Assembly: GCF_032229285.1 (NCBI RefSeq)
Contig: NZ_CP135084.1
Location: forward strand, 1,364,001 to 1,428,000
From: Rheinheimera sp. MMS21-TC3
GTDB taxonomy: Bacteria > Pseudomonadota > Gammaproteobacteria > Enterobacterales > Alteromonadaceae
Length of the DNA stretch: 64,000 nt
Direction: 5' to 3'
In this document: piece by piece, positions 7,684-17,128 of the stretch
Numbering within the stretch: the first letter of the stretch is position 1
How the letters are laid out: the number at the start of each line of letters is the position of its first letter
Notes under the pieces: model-generated
Database searches by the model: none
The model's input: the letters and a program-made list of their open reading frames with translations, nothing else
Told to the model about the DNA's origin: nothing
Position numbers and translations under genes: made by a program

Positions 7684-10086
7684 CTAATAAGAAGAAGAGC
7701 CTGAAAAGCGTTTCGACGCTATAAAAGCGGCAATATAAAACCAAGTTAGTATGCTTAAAATTGCGCTATAAGCCAAGCAATAGCGTATAAGTAATTGCAA
7801 TGGTGTTACATAATGGCTTCTATCTGTACTTAATAAAAATTGTAAAGCGGAAAAGACTTGTTGGTATTTAACAATAATGCTTTGGGTGGCAATATTAATT
7901 AGCCACCATGATAAAGCCATACTAATAACAATAATAAACATTAGCAGCAATAACTTCGTTAGTTTAAGCCAAGCAGCTTGAAAAAGGCACTGGGAGATAA
8001 TTTTTGCGCTATAGGTGGCACTTAGAAACAAAAGCACAAGCCAGGCTGTTAGTGCCATTAGACTAATAATACTGCCGTTATCGTCTAATAGCTCCACTAT
8101 GTTATCGGTTGCCGCTAAATAAACTACGGCCCAATACCAAAGTGATGCGACGACAATATTGCTACCTAGCCATAAAATGCTGGCTGCTACTTTCTGTTTG
8201 CTCTGTAAAAATTGCTTTGCGGCTAAACAGTTAAATTGAATTAAGCAAAAAAAGCCAATAAAACGTAGTAATAACTCTAAAAAATGCGGCAAGCTAGTGT
8301 TAGGAAAACCCAAAATATCATATAACGATTCCGCCGCTACGCTAAAGTAAAGTAAGCAAAATATGAGACTAGTTTGCACAATCCACAGTAGCGGGCTGAC
8401 TAGAACAAACAGGGCAAATTGAGAAAGCCTGACGCAGTTGGCTAAGAACATAATATAAGCTGCTAAGGTAAGGCCTATTATTGCACTCGCGTTGTCTGTT
8501 AATAGCTCTCGTACATTGTAAGGAAGTGCAGACAACTGACTTAGGCCGTATAGCGCAACTAGTGAAACGATAAAGTGTAGTGCCAGAAACAGGACTTTAG
8601 ATTTGCCTGCTAACTGAGCCTTTGTCGTTGCTATGTGTTTTGCTGGCGCCTTTGTAGAAGCTGTTGTCGTCGTTGCAGTCGCTTGAGTTTGCTGTTGTAA
8701 AGTGGCAGTAGGGTTAGCTTGTTGTTGGCTAAAGCGATAACAGTAAAGTGTCAGCATAAAGCCTAGCGCCGCGCCAATAACAGATAATAAAACATCGGTG
8801 ATATCAACCGTTTTATCCGGCAAGGCAAGCTGCATGGCTTCGGTGAATGCGGCCAATAGCAAAATATAACCGGCACTAAAAATTAGCATTAGCCGCTTTT
8901 GCCACTTAGACTCTAGTTTTAGATAGCTAAGGCTAAACAATATGCCTAAGGGGAAAAAGAGCAGTATTTTTTGCAGTAAAGAGGTGATAGCCCGAAACTC
9001 AGTTCCAAAATATAACGACTCAAGTAATACTTTATTGCGGCTTATGCTGAGTTGTTGGTTAATTTGTTGCCAAGAAAAATCAAAGTTATAGGGAAACCAA
9101 AATACTAAGAAAATGACTAGGCTATAAAGAATAATAACGCCAGCAAGCCAGAGTTGCTGTTTAGTGATAGCGCTAGAGCTAGGCTGCTCTATAGTAGTTG
9201 TGCTATTTTGCTGTTTAAACATTAAGCGGCCTAGGTTATAGCCTAACCAAGCTGCAATAAAAGCCAGTATTATGTCGGTAATATCGGTAACTCTGCTGTA
9301 GACAAACAGCTGAAAAAACTCAATAAGGGCAGCGAATAAGACTAACCTTATAAAGATAGTCTGTTTTTTATGCTGCTGAAGATATAGTAAGACAGCTATT
9401 GGTATCCACAGCAATATATCACTGAAAATAGCATAGAAAATCTGTAAAAATGATCCTTGATAAGCACTAAACGGTAGTAGGGTAATTCTGCCATCTTGCC
9501 ACTTTTTAAATAATTCAACAGGGCTTAAGGTTAAATCTAGCGGTAAGATATTATAAAGAGTGAATAAAGCGATATAAGCAATTAATAAATAGCTAAGTAA
9601 GCTGTTTTGAGTGCCACGCATGGCGATTATGGCTTGTAGATAGCGCAAAATTTGTTGACCAAAGCGGTAAAAAATTACTATGCCAAGCAAGGCGCCTAGC
9701 GACTCAGCAGCAATGTCATTTATCGATACGGTGCGCTGTGGGAAGTAAAGCTGAGTAAACTCAATAATTAAAGCCAGTACAACACAACTGAGCGCTATTG
9801 GTATTGCAATATTGAGCTTTAGCTGTTTGCGTTCAGCGGGCATAAAATAAGACATTAATAAAAAGGATAGTGGGATAAACAATAAGATATTCGCTACCCA
9901 GTCGGCGCGCGAGTTTATGCCTAAATTGAGGTAACTTATATTGCGAAATTGCTGCAATGCCGTCTCTAAAGGTAAGGCACGGTATTGCCAAGGCACTAAG
10001 CTGCCATAAATGACAAAGCTAAAATAGCAAATTAAGGTTAGAAGCAAGTAACGATTTAATGTGGCTTGCTCAGCTTTGGGGTGCAT
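7684..10086 (-). CDS. Polytopic protein with three tandem VanZ-like domains
   Basis: 800-residue inner-membrane protein. Three VanZ-like modules are visible at about residues 20-145, 165-290 and 310-455. Each ends with the same signature: E109-x-x-Q112 then SINDIAAESLGALLG; E256-x-x-Q259 then DITDIILAFIAAWLG; E416-x-x-Q419 then DITDVLLSVIGAALG. A Q/T/A-rich linker (about 455-490) leads to a further 300-residue membrane region with no recognised family. Ordinary VanZ proteins have one module of 120-200 residues. Their biochemical role is unclear, though VanZ confers low-level teicoplanin resistance. The neighbour 3' of it is the unknown anchored protein. I infer a role in envelope polymer handling. 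Confidence 0.8.
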   Translation of the reverse strand: MHPKAEQATLNRYLLLTLICYFSFVIYGSLVPWQYRALPLETALQQFRNISYLNLGINSRADWVANILLFIPLSFLLMSYFMPAERKQLKLNIAIPIALSCVVLALIIEFTQLYFPQRTVSINDIAAESLGALLGIVIFYRFGQQILRYLQAIIAMRGTQNSLLSYLLIAYIALFTLYNILPLDLTLSPVELFKKWQDGRITLLPFSAYQGSFLQIFYAIFSDILLWIPIAVLLYLQQHKKQTIFIRLVLFAALIEFFQLFVYSRVTDITDIILAFIAAWLGYNLGRLMFKQQNSTTTIEQPSSSAITKQQLWLAGVIILYSLVIFLVFWFPYNFDFSWQQINQQLSISRNKVLLESLYFGTEFRAITSLLQKILLFFPLGILFSLSYLKLESKWQKRLMLIFSAGYILLLAAFTEAMQLALPDKTVDITDVLLSVIGAALGFMLTLYCYRFSQQQANPTATLQQQTQATATTTTASTKAPAKHIATTKAQLAGKSKVLFLALHFIVSLVALYGLSQLSALPYNVRELLTDNASAIIGLTLAAYIMFLANCVRLSQFALFVLVSPLLWIVQTSLIFCLLYFSVAAESLYDILGFPNTSLPHFLELLLRFIGFFCLIQFNCLAAKQFLQSKQKVAASILWLGSNIVVASLWYWAVVYLAATDNIVELLDDNGSIISLMALTAWLVLLFLSATYSAKIISQCLFQAAWLKLTKLLLLMFIIVISMALSWWLINIATQSIIVKYQQVFSALQFLLSTDRSHYVTPLQLLIRYCLAYSAILSILTWFYIAAFIASKRFSGSSSY

Positions 10087-10214
10087 AATGCATCCTAGGT
10101 TGTCTATTTAATGGCTGACTGCAATTAGTGCTTATTATGCTAATTTAAAAGCGAGTTTAACTGCTAAGGTTAAAGGCTATTTAAAAAAATAAATTAAAAC
10201 AGTTACTTAAAAAA

Positions 10215-11060
10215 TTACTTCAACGCTAACATAAAATCACTGGATGCTTGTTCAACTTGTTTGCGCCAGTTAGCGGTGGAAAAAGTATGGTTGGCATCGT
10301 TAATATGCAGCCTTTTAGCCTTATTAAAACACTGTTGCCATTGTGAGTTTTGCTGGCAAAGATCTAAAAATTCGTGTGCTGTTAAATCATTACCGCTGCT
10401 AATTATTAAGGTTTCAACTTTAGTTTTTTGCCAGCCTGTTAGCATATGTTGAACGTAATTGCTGGCACTATACTCGGTTTGCTTAGCAGGCTTAAGTGTA
10501 GATTGCCGTTTGCTACTGCGCCAGGTTTGCCAAAAATCTGTGATACTGCGCTTAAAAGCCAGACCACCTGAAAAAATCTTACGCCAAAATTCACGGCTAA
10601 CTAAACGTTTTAAATAATAGTGCTTTAACATAGTTGCAGCATGGCTTTGCTCTTGTCTAACCCAAGGGTTAAGCAAAATTAAGCCAGCGATACGCGGATC
10701 TGCTTGATTCATTTTTAATAAAATAGCACTTGCTGCATCGCAAAGCCCCCACAACACCACTTTTTGTAGCTGTGGCAGCTGGTTAAACATGGTATCGATG
10801 GCGGCATCTATATCTGCTGTTTGCTGATAAAACTCAGCTTTTTCACCGCAACTATCGCCCATACCACTGCTATCTAAGCGTAATGATGGAATAGCATGTG
10901 CAGCTAAATGCTGGCTTAACTTAACAAACTGACGATGACTACCAACACGATATTGTGGGCCGCCCACAACAATAAGGGCGCCAATAGTGCCAGAGGCAGA
11001 ATGCAAAATAGCACTTAGCTTATTGCTGTTAGAGTTAATTTCTATAAACTGAACAGACAT
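10215..11060 (-). CDS. Alpha/beta hydrolase 1, exosortase A system-associated
   Basis: 281-residue cytoplasmic alpha/beta hydrolase. VVGGPQYRVGSHRQFVKLSQHLA, RLDSSGMGDSCGE and the nucleophile-elbow-like GLCDAAS fit the XrtA hydrolase-1 family. In that family the elbow serine is replaced here by Cys-Asp (G-L-C-D-A), so Cys may be the nucleophile. A C-terminal HIN-DANHTF supplies the histidine. It immediately follows hydrolase 2 with a 1-base gap. The ATG at 11060 has AGGAG 9 bases upstream; a longer TTG-started frame to 11078 is rejected. The substrate is unknown; acyl-thioester or ester hydrolysis linked to the ACP/ligase step is an inference. Confidence 0.85.
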   Translation of the reverse strand: MSVQFIEINSNSNKLSAILHSASGTIGALIVVGGPQYRVGSHRQFVKLSQHLAAHAIPSLRLDSSGMGDSCGEKAEFYQQTADIDAAIDTMFNQLPQLQKVVLWGLCDAASAILLKMNQADPRIAGLILLNPWVRQEQSHAATMLKHYYLKRLVSREFWRKIFSGGLAFKRSITDFWQTWRSSKRQSTLKPAKQTEYSASNYVQHMLTGWQKTKVETLIISSGNDLTAHEFLDLCQQNSQWQQCFNKAKRLHINDANHTFSTANWRKQVEQASSDFMLALK

Positions 11061-11061
11061 C

Positions 11062-11901
11062 TTATTCAACTCCTGCAAACTGACTTACTGTCAGGGCAAT
11101 CAGCTGGTCGGCTTTAGCTAATTCCGTGGTTTGCCAAAAAGCTTCGGCTTTAATTTGGTTAAAATGCAATAAGCACTGCTCGGTTAGGTTGTCTCGCACT
11201 TTTTGCACAGGCAGGGCAATATTATCTAGCTTAGATATCTCAAACCAGCTTAATGCGCTGTTGTTTAACACTGCAGGCAATGTTGATTTCATTTGTAAGA
11301 TGCTTTGCCCAAAAGTGGCGGTAATGGGATAGCCGGCAATTTCTACTATTTGACCTTGCTCTAGTTGTTGCTCGAGTTGCTTTTGACTTACTTTATCACC
11401 GCTCGCCATGGCTTCAGCAACTTTAATTCTACAAAATTGTTGCCAAAATCGGCCAGCGTCAAACATAGGCTGCCACAATACAAGGTGTTTAATTGGAAGT
11501 GGTAATGAGTGTTGGTTTAAAAAATCGAAGAGTTGTAAAGCCCCAAAGCGTATTGCTATAAAGCTAACACTTTGAAACCCCCAATCTGCTATTTTTTGCA
11601 TTAATATTGCTAAATCTGTACGCCATAGCTCAATTGTTGCTGTATCTAAATCGCCTTCGCTATCGCCTGTACCATGGTTATCTAGCATAAAGCTGTAATA
11701 ATTATGCTCGGCTAATTGCGTTGTGCATTGTTTAATAATATGGCGTGACTTATTCATTTCCTCAGCAAAGGGAGGCAGTATAACAACTGCATGGGTAGGT
11801 GTTTTTGCTTTAGTTACACTAAGAAAGTTTAGACCAGACGTCATGGCGCAAAAGCAACTCTGGTTTGGTAGTTTAGGTAGCAAGCTTGATAAGTTAGTCA
11901 T
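11062..11901 (-). CDS. Alpha/beta hydrolase 2, exosortase A system-associated
   Basis: 279-residue alpha/beta hydrolase of the XrtA hydrolase-2 type. VVILPPFAEEMNKSRHIIKQ is the family opening, where the oxyanion loop carries PPFAEE. MLDNHGTGDSEGD follows, then an elbow around IAIRFGALQL, in which the usual serine is absent and Arg-Phe occupies the centre. The enzyme may therefore be catalytically unusual or inactive. The gene lies between the acyltransferase-3 gene (3-base gap) and hydrolase 1 (1-base gap), giving a tight operon. In XrtA loci the two hydrolases and the ligase/decarboxylase co-occur, so a joint acyl-group pathway is likely, but the reaction is unproven. Confidence 0.85.
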   Translation of the reverse strand: MTNLSSLLPKLPNQSCFCAMTSGLNFLSVTKAKTPTHAVVILPPFAEEMNKSRHIIKQCTTQLAEHNYYSFMLDNHGTGDSEGDLDTATIELWRTDLAILMQKIADWGFQSVSFIAIRFGALQLFDFLNQHSLPLPIKHLVLWQPMFDAGRFWQQFCRIKVAEAMASGDKVSQKQLEQQLEQGQIVEIAGYPITATFGQSILQMKSTLPAVLNNSALSWFEISKLDNIALPVQKVRDNLTEQCLLHFNQIKAEAFWQTTELAKADQLIALTVSQFAGVE

Positions 11902-11904
11902 AGT

Positions 11905-12912
11905 TTAGCGACCTCCTAATGCAATAGAGGTAAGGGTGGGTACATAACGTTTTAGTTTAGTATGTAGCCAAGCACAACCGATAGTAATTATCAGCGGTGC
12001 TGCACACCAAAATAAGGGGTAAGGCACCTTGGGCAAAAATGTTTGATATAACAGCCAAAAAACAAGTAGCAGTGGACCATGGGCTAAAAAGGTTAAAAAG
12101 CTACTGCCAACATATCGCTCTAAAAAAGCGCCGTTTTTATATTTCATTAATAGCGACATGCTAGGCCATACCATAAAAGGGGCTATTATACGAAGTGGGG
12201 TGCGGTTTTCTATGTCAAAAATAACTATAGCACTGCAAATGAGGATAAATATAATGAGCAGAGGTATAGCGTAAGGATCTAACTTAGTTAAATTCCAGCG
12301 CTGTGTTGCTGCTAAGCCGCCAATATAGAAGCTAATAAGCATAGTATTGCGTAAAATAATATCGCCATCTAAGTTAAAGTAAAAGACCAAAGCCACTATG
12401 ATAGCGCCTAGCCAAGGCGCACGATTTAGTAAGACCGCAAGTAGCGGGCTGATTAAACTAAGCACAAATAAATCTCTTAAAAAGTTAAGTGGGTAATTTG
12501 CTGGGCTGCTTAATAATCCGGTTAAAGCATTTAACCAATTAAGGCTATCAAACGGGCTAAGTTGCACTGAAAAAATATGAGTTGATAATTGGTAATGCTG
12601 GATGAAAAAGACGCCCAGCACCACAGGTATATTCCACAAAATTAATGGCAATAAAATAACTCGAGCTTTTTTGCTGATTAACTCTAACGGCTGCTGAATT
12701 AACCTAGAGCGAAACAGTAAGTAACCTGAAATTACCGTTAGCATAGGTACTGTAGTACGAAATACTGCATGAGAAAAAAAGGCTTTAATAAAATTAAAGA
12801 AGCTTAAATCTAGCTCGGTTAAAGATTGATAGGGCGGTGTATGCAAAATAACTATACCTATTACCATTAAGTAACGGGTTAGCCAAATTCGCTGACTGAG
12901 CATTTTATCCAC
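11905..12912 (-). CDS. Acyltransferase 3 (OafA/YrhL-type) membrane protein
   Basis: 335-residue inner-membrane protein with about ten hydrophobic segments. The N-terminal RYLMVIGIVILHT carries the family histidine in membrane segment 1, and VISGYLLFRSRL with an arginine pair follows, as in acyltransferase-3 proteins. These enzymes O-acylate surface sugars from acyl-CoA. It leads the hydrolase 2-hydrolase 1 operon. The start is GTG 12912, supported by AGGAG 6 bases upstream; an internal ATG at 12903 is possible. It is a second, MBOAT-independent acylation route for the polysaccharide. Its exact sugar target is unknown. Confidence 0.82.
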   Translation of the reverse strand: MDKMLSQRIWLTRYLMVIGIVILHTPPYQSLTELDLSFFNFIKAFFSHAVFRTTVPMLTVISGYLLFRSRLIQQPLELISKKARVILLPLILWNIPVVLGVFFIQHYQLSTHIFSVQLSPFDSLNWLNALTGLLSSPANYPLNFLRDLFVLSLISPLLAVLLNRAPWLGAIIVALVFYFNLDGDIILRNTMLISFYIGGLAATQRWNLTKLDPYAIPLLIIFILICSAIVIFDIENRTPLRIIAPFMVWPSMSLLMKYKNGAFLERYVGSSFLTFLAHGPLLLVFWLLYQTFLPKVPYPLFWCAAPLIITIGCAWLHTKLKRYVPTLTSIALGGR

Positions 12913-13078
12913 TACGCGCTCCTGCGATGTGTTTTATCCCAACAAAGATTAACTAATAGTAACGCGCTAAGCTAAAGTAACCAAGTGTTTCTATTAATTT
13001 ATCATTTTTATCACAGTTGTGTGCTGTTGGTGCTAGTGGTAGCATATATAGCTATAAATATCAGGGGATCAAGCAAAC

Positions 13079-14215
13079 ATGGATGTGAAATTTGCCCCTG
13101 TCATGGCAAATGCAAATAACTTCCCTGTTGCAACAATCAGGGCAACACCGGCATTTTGTGTGACAGATTTTCGTCGGCTTGGGCAGTCGACTGACTTTTC
13201 GCAGTGTATCTATACTCGCAATGGCCGAGCCGCTATTGGTCTTGCAGCACAGCAGTTAATGCATAGTAATAAAGCGAATGTAGTTTTATTACCGGCTTAT
13301 CATTGCCCAGCTTTAGTAGAACCTTTTCTTTGGTTAGGTTACGAGATACGTTTTTATCCAGTTTTACCAGATTTAACTGTAGACGAAGATGTATTTCTGC
13401 AATACCTAACCGCTGATGTAACACATTGCCTTGTAGTAAGGTTTTTTGGCTTTCAGCAAAATAATAAACAATTAATAAATTTAGCTGCGCTAGCAGGTAA
13501 AGTAATTATTGAAGATTATGCTCATGCCTTAGTGGACTTTTTACAGCAGTTAGAGCAGGTAAATTCAACTGTTGCTGCCCGCATTTGTAGTATTAATAAA
13601 ATATTACCCACTATTGATGGTGGCTTGTTGTATATGCAACAAGGAATAGGTGTGCAGCCGCAATATTGCAGTTGGTATGAAGAAGCGAAAGGGATCGCAT
13701 TTCTATTTAAAATTCCGCAGTTTATTCAATATATTAAGTCAAAAGTAAAGAAACCAAGGCAGACACCATCTGTCGCACAAACAGCTGCTCGAACAGTAAA
13801 TAAACTTACTTACTTTCAGCCTGAAGATCTTAGTTCTGCTAGTTTTCGCCACACAAAAGTAATTTTACAATTAAGTGATTTTAAACACATAAAAGCTAAA
13901 CGTAGATCTAATTATAATTACCTAGCGCAAGGTTTAGCCAAAAGCCAAGCGGGGCAGTGTTTATATGCATATGCGGAGCTGGAAGCACCTTATGTTCTCC
14001 CATTTTTACTGAATGATGCGGCTGATTTTCAACATTTAAGGTTGAAGAAAATTCAAGTGTTACGCTGGGAAGAAGTTGCTTATGGGCAATGCCAAGTGAG
14101 TGAAGATTATCGCAGCCGACTTATTCAATTACCTTGTCATCATAAATTAAAACAAGCAGAGCTTGATTATATTATTGATGCCGTTCAAAACCTGGTGAAA
14201 AAAAATGAAAGCTAG
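13079..14215 (+). CDS. DegT/DnrJ/EryC1-type PLP aminotransferase-like protein
   Basis: 378 residues. The fold-type I sugar-aminotransferase pattern is clear: YTRNGRAAIGLA near residue 45 and LLPAYHCPALVEPF at 70-83. EDYAHA has Asp146 to contact the PLP nitrogen. The presumed Schiff-base lysine is K174 in SINKILPTIDGG. The protein is divergent from typical ArnB-like members, especially in its C-terminal half. It starts a plus-strand trio with a GNAT-like gene (11-base overlap) and a GT2 gene. It may make an amino sugar that the GNAT-like enzyme then modifies (inference). AGGGGA lies about 11 bases before the ATG. Confidence 0.78.
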   Translation: MDVKFAPVMANANNFPVATIRATPAFCVTDFRRLGQSTDFSQCIYTRNGRAAIGLAAQQLMHSNKANVVLLPAYHCPALVEPFLWLGYEIRFYPVLPDLTVDEDVFLQYLTADVTHCLVVRFFGFQQNNKQLINLAALAGKVIIEDYAHALVDFLQQLEQVNSTVAARICSINKILPTIDGGLLYMQQGIGVQPQYCSWYEEAKGIAFLFKIPQFIQYIKSKVKKPRQTPSVAQTAARTVNKLTYFQPEDLSSASFRHTKVILQLSDFKHIKAKRRSNYNYLAQGLAKSQAGQCLYAYAELEAPYVLPFLLNDAADFQHLRLKKIQVLRWEEVAYGQCQVSEDYRSRLIQLPCHHKLKQAELDYIIDAVQNLVKKNES

Positions 14216-15227
14216 AGCGTATGCTATAACAGATTTTAAACAATACACTACTGATTGGGACAAGTTAAATCAACAAACCCATAATCAGGCTATTCTTACT
14301 GTTGATTTTATTCAATGTTTAATTTCTCATTATTTTTTAGGTACTGAACAGTTAGTTATTGTTAAAGAGTCTACTAATATTATATTTATGGGTTTTTTTC
14401 AGCGAGTGGGCTTTGGCCGTTGGCAAACTGTTATGCCTTCTCAAGCACCATTAGGCTTATGGCTAAGTGCTAATGGCAGTGTAGATGAAAAGCTATTAGC
14501 AAAAATCGCCTCTGTTTTACCTGGTATTATTTTGCAAATAGACCTACTGCAAGCCGATTCGCGTTATTTAACGGTAGGGCCTAATATTTATCAGCAACAT
14601 TATATTGAAACGGGTAATAAGCCGATACCTAGTCATTATGATGATTTTTTTAAAACTATAGGTAAAAACTTACGGCAAAATTGTAACAAAGCCTATAATA
14701 GAGCTGAGCGTGAAGGTGAAAGTTTTAGTACTGAAGTATTAACCAGTAGTGAAGCTGTTTTAGCTGGCGTGATTAAATATGGTGATATCGAAAGTAATAG
14801 CTGGAAAGCCGAACAAGGTACTGCTATTAGCGCTACAAATAGTCAAGGTAAGTTTTATCAAACTATGATGACTAGGCTAGCGCAGCGCAATAAGGCTTGT
14901 GTATGGTACTTTTTAGTCTCTGGACAAGTAGCGGCTGTTGATCTTTGTGTTAGCCATAACGGTAATTTAATTATTTTAAAAACTACATTTGACGAACAGT
15001 TTGCTCAGTATTCACCCGCGTTATTATTAAAAATGCAGATGCTTAAACACTATGCCGAACATCCTGAATTAGCTATAAAAAATATAGAGTTTTATGGCAA
15101 GGCTATGGACTGGCACAAACGTTTAAATTCTGAGCTTAGACCAATAGTACATTTAAGTTGGCAACGAAATAGGCTGTTGCGGTGGTTAGTAAAACAACGG
15201 CGCGATAAAAATAAAGTAGAGAGCTAA
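14205..15227 (+). CDS. GNAT/FemAB-like acyl- or aminoacyl-transferase
   Basis: 340 residues resembling the BcsL/CelD-type GNAT or FemAB-like group. The region FFKTIGKNLRQNCNKAYNRAEREGE with basic residues and the segment ESNSWKAEQGTAISATNSQGKFYQTMMTRLAQR are typical of that group. A C-terminal GQVAAVDLCVSHNGNLIILKTTFDEQFAQYSPALLL strand pair forms the acyl-CoA pocket. It overlaps the aminotransferase gene by 11 bases, which suggests that its substrate is an amino group made by that enzyme. It is distinct from the canonical XrtA FemAB protein at 33447. Assignment to GNAT rather than FemAB is uncertain. Confidence 0.72.
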   Translation: MKARAYAITDFKQYTTDWDKLNQQTHNQAILTVDFIQCLISHYFLGTEQLVIVKESTNIIFMGFFQRVGFGRWQTVMPSQAPLGLWLSANGSVDEKLLAKIASVLPGIILQIDLLQADSRYLTVGPNIYQQHYIETGNKPIPSHYDDFFKTIGKNLRQNCNKAYNRAEREGESFSTEVLTSSEAVLAGVIKYGDIESNSWKAEQGTAISATNSQGKFYQTMMTRLAQRNKACVWYFLVSGQVAAVDLCVSHNGNLIILKTTFDEQFAQYSPALLLKMQMLKHYAEHPELAIKNIEFYGKAMDWHKRLNSELRPIVHLSWQRNRLLRWLVKQRRDKNKVES

Positions 15228-15232
15228 TTGTC

Positions 15233-16177
15233 ATGAATAAAGTAGCCGTTATTATTCCTTACTTTCAACGTAAAGCCGGATTATTAACCGCGGCTATCAC
15301 AAGTATTAGACAACAAATAGCTTTTGCACGTATTCAACAAATTATTATTATTGATGACAGCTCGCCACGCAAAGCTGTTTTAGATCTTGAGCCTTTTTTA
15401 TTTGATCCAGAATTACAAACTAAATTACAACTAGTCGAGCAGGTTAATACCGGTGTTTCAGCTGCCCGTAATGCGGGCTTAGACTTAGTTGCTAATGATG
15501 TTGAATACGTTGCGTTTCTTGATCCTGACGACGTATGGTTAGAAACGCATTTATCTTCAGCTTTAGCCGCGTTAGACAAAAATAGCGACTTTCACTTTGC
15601 TAACTTTACTCATATTGGCCAAAGTATTGGGGCATTTGAGCGGACAAAATTTTTTCAAATAACCGAACATAAATTGTTGTTAAAACCTGATATATATCAA
15701 TATTGCACTGATATGGTCCGGCAAATTACCACCGTTAATATTATTGGTACTTCTACAGTAGTGTATCGTTTTAGTTTGGCTAAGAAAGTTAGATTTGAAC
15801 GCCAATTTACTTTTGCTGGTGAAGATTATTTAATGTGGTTAGCACTTATTGCCTGTTGTTTTAAGATTAGCTTTACATCTAGTATTACCGCTCACTATGG
15901 TGAAGGGGTTAATTTATTCTCTGGAGCAATATGGGGCAGCAGGCATATGTGTGTGCGTTTATTAGATGAAATAAATTATCGTAGCTACATTTTAAATAAT
16001 ATTGCTCTAGAGCGGGATAATCAATTAATGATTAAACAAGTGATAGCTGCTAATCGTAAAGCTTATATAGGCAATGTTATGTCGATGCTAAAAAGGTTTA
16101 AACTCAATATAATTTGGTTAGTTTTACAACAGCTTTGGTTAAATAATGATTTTAGAAAAGTAATGTTGAATAAATAG
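15233..16177 (+). CDS. Glycosyltransferase family 2
   Basis: 314 residues with a GT-A fold. VIIPYFQRKAGLL opens the first strand, IIIIDDSSPRK gives the nucleotide-binding aspartates, and NTGVSAARNAGLD follows. FLDPDDVW is the DxD-type metal site. The C-terminal half is basic and probably lies along the membrane. It adds a sugar to the growing repeat unit on undecaprenyl phosphate; donor and linkage cannot be inferred. It lies 5 bases after the GNAT-like gene in the same operon and meets the deacetylase gene head-on with a 3-base gap and no evident terminator hairpin. Confidence 0.88.
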   Translation: MNKVAVIIPYFQRKAGLLTAAITSIRQQIAFARIQQIIIIDDSSPRKAVLDLEPFLFDPELQTKLQLVEQVNTGVSAARNAGLDLVANDVEYVAFLDPDDVWLETHLSSALAALDKNSDFHFANFTHIGQSIGAFERTKFFQITEHKLLLKPDIYQYCTDMVRQITTVNIIGTSTVVYRFSLAKKVRFERQFTFAGEDYLMWLALIACCFKISFTSSITAHYGEGVNLFSGAIWGSRHMCVRLLDEINYRSYILNNIALERDNQLMIKQVIAANRKAYIGNVMSMLKRFKLNIIWLVLQQLWLNNDFRKVMLNK

Positions 16178-16180
16178 CAC

Positions 16181-17128
16181 TTAATTTTTCAATTGAATAC
16201 TTAACAACCTAGCGTGAAATTTAAAGGCAGTTTTATCCCAAGGTGTAAAACGCTTTAATTTAAATTCAGATGTAAGCTTAGAAGAAACACCCCAATTAGT
16301 TGCTACCGCAGTTTTAAAGCCTAGCTCTTGCACACAGTTTACTGTTTCTTGATCAAAATCTATGTTTTCTACCCCATTTGGATAAGCAAAATGCTCTACT
16401 GCTTTACCAATCCATTGCTCTAATTCTTGCTTTGATTGAGCAATTTCTTGGCGTTGTTTTGCAACAGGTAATATTTTTAAAATAGGGTGGTTTACCGTAT
16501 GAGCGCCAATAGTAATGCCTTTATCGGCAAGCTGTTTAACTTGCTTGGGTGACATCATTAATGGCGTTTGCTCGGTGCAGTTATTTTGCTGGTAGAATTT
16601 ATCAATTAAAGCGATACGTTCTGTTGGTGGTAAGTATTTAAGCTGCTTAAGCCACTGCTGAGCTTGTTCACGTCTATCCGCCCAGTCAGTTAATGTTAGT
16701 GTGGTTTCATTTAAAACAAGCTGTTGCCGCTTAGGATCAGAGAATAAATAGAGTAAACGATCGTTCCACATATTTGTGCCGTGGCTAAATGCGGTCGCAA
16801 CATAAACCGTTGCCGGAATAGCGTATTTAGCCAGTATGGGCTGAGCAACGGTAAGGTTATTAAGGTAGCCATCATCAAAAGTGACGCAGATAGCATTAGC
16901 AGGCAAAGTGCCGGCTTTTAAGTGGTTTAGACCTTCACCTAAAGATAATGGCGTAAAGTAGCGTTTTATTAAGCGCATTTGCCAATCAAAAATATCTGCT
17001 GTTGGCTCTGTTGGTCGCATGGGATCTTTGCTTGCCAATACTTGATGGTAAATTAAGATGCTTAATTTATTTTTGCTAAATAAACGACCAAACAGAGCAA
17101 TAAGACTATGCATGAGTTGTCGCTTCAT
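16181..17128 (-). CDS. Polysaccharide deacetylase (NodB homology)
   Basis: About 315 residues with a carbohydrate esterase 4 domain. ICVTFDDGYLNNLTVAQPIL gives the catalytic and metal aspartates, and IGAHTVNHPIL gives the H-x3-H metal pair. The later HFAYPNG matches a typical CE4 motif. It removes N- or O-acetyl groups from sugars; an N-terminal hydrophobic stretch may anchor it at the membrane. The frame is open upstream to a TTG at 17155, but ATG 17128 is preferred. The ORF overlaps the end of the asparagine-synthase-like gene by 23 bases. It is a second deacetylase next to the XrtA DUF3473 enzyme at 34.5 kb. Confidence 0.88.
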   Translation of the reverse strand: MKRQLMHSLIALFGRLFSKNKLSILIYHQVLASKDPMRPTEPTADIFDWQMRLIKRYFTPLSLGEGLNHLKAGTLPANAICVTFDDGYLNNLTVAQPILAKYAIPATVYVATAFSHGTNMWNDRLLYLFSDPKRQQLVLNETTLTLTDWADRREQAQQWLKQLKYLPPTERIALIDKFYQQNNCTEQTPLMMSPKQVKQLADKGITIGAHTVNHPILKILPVAKQRQEIAQSKQELEQWIGKAVEHFAYPNGVENIDFDQETVNCVQELGFKTAVATNWGVSSKLTSEFKLKRFTPWDKTAFKFHARLLSIQLKN

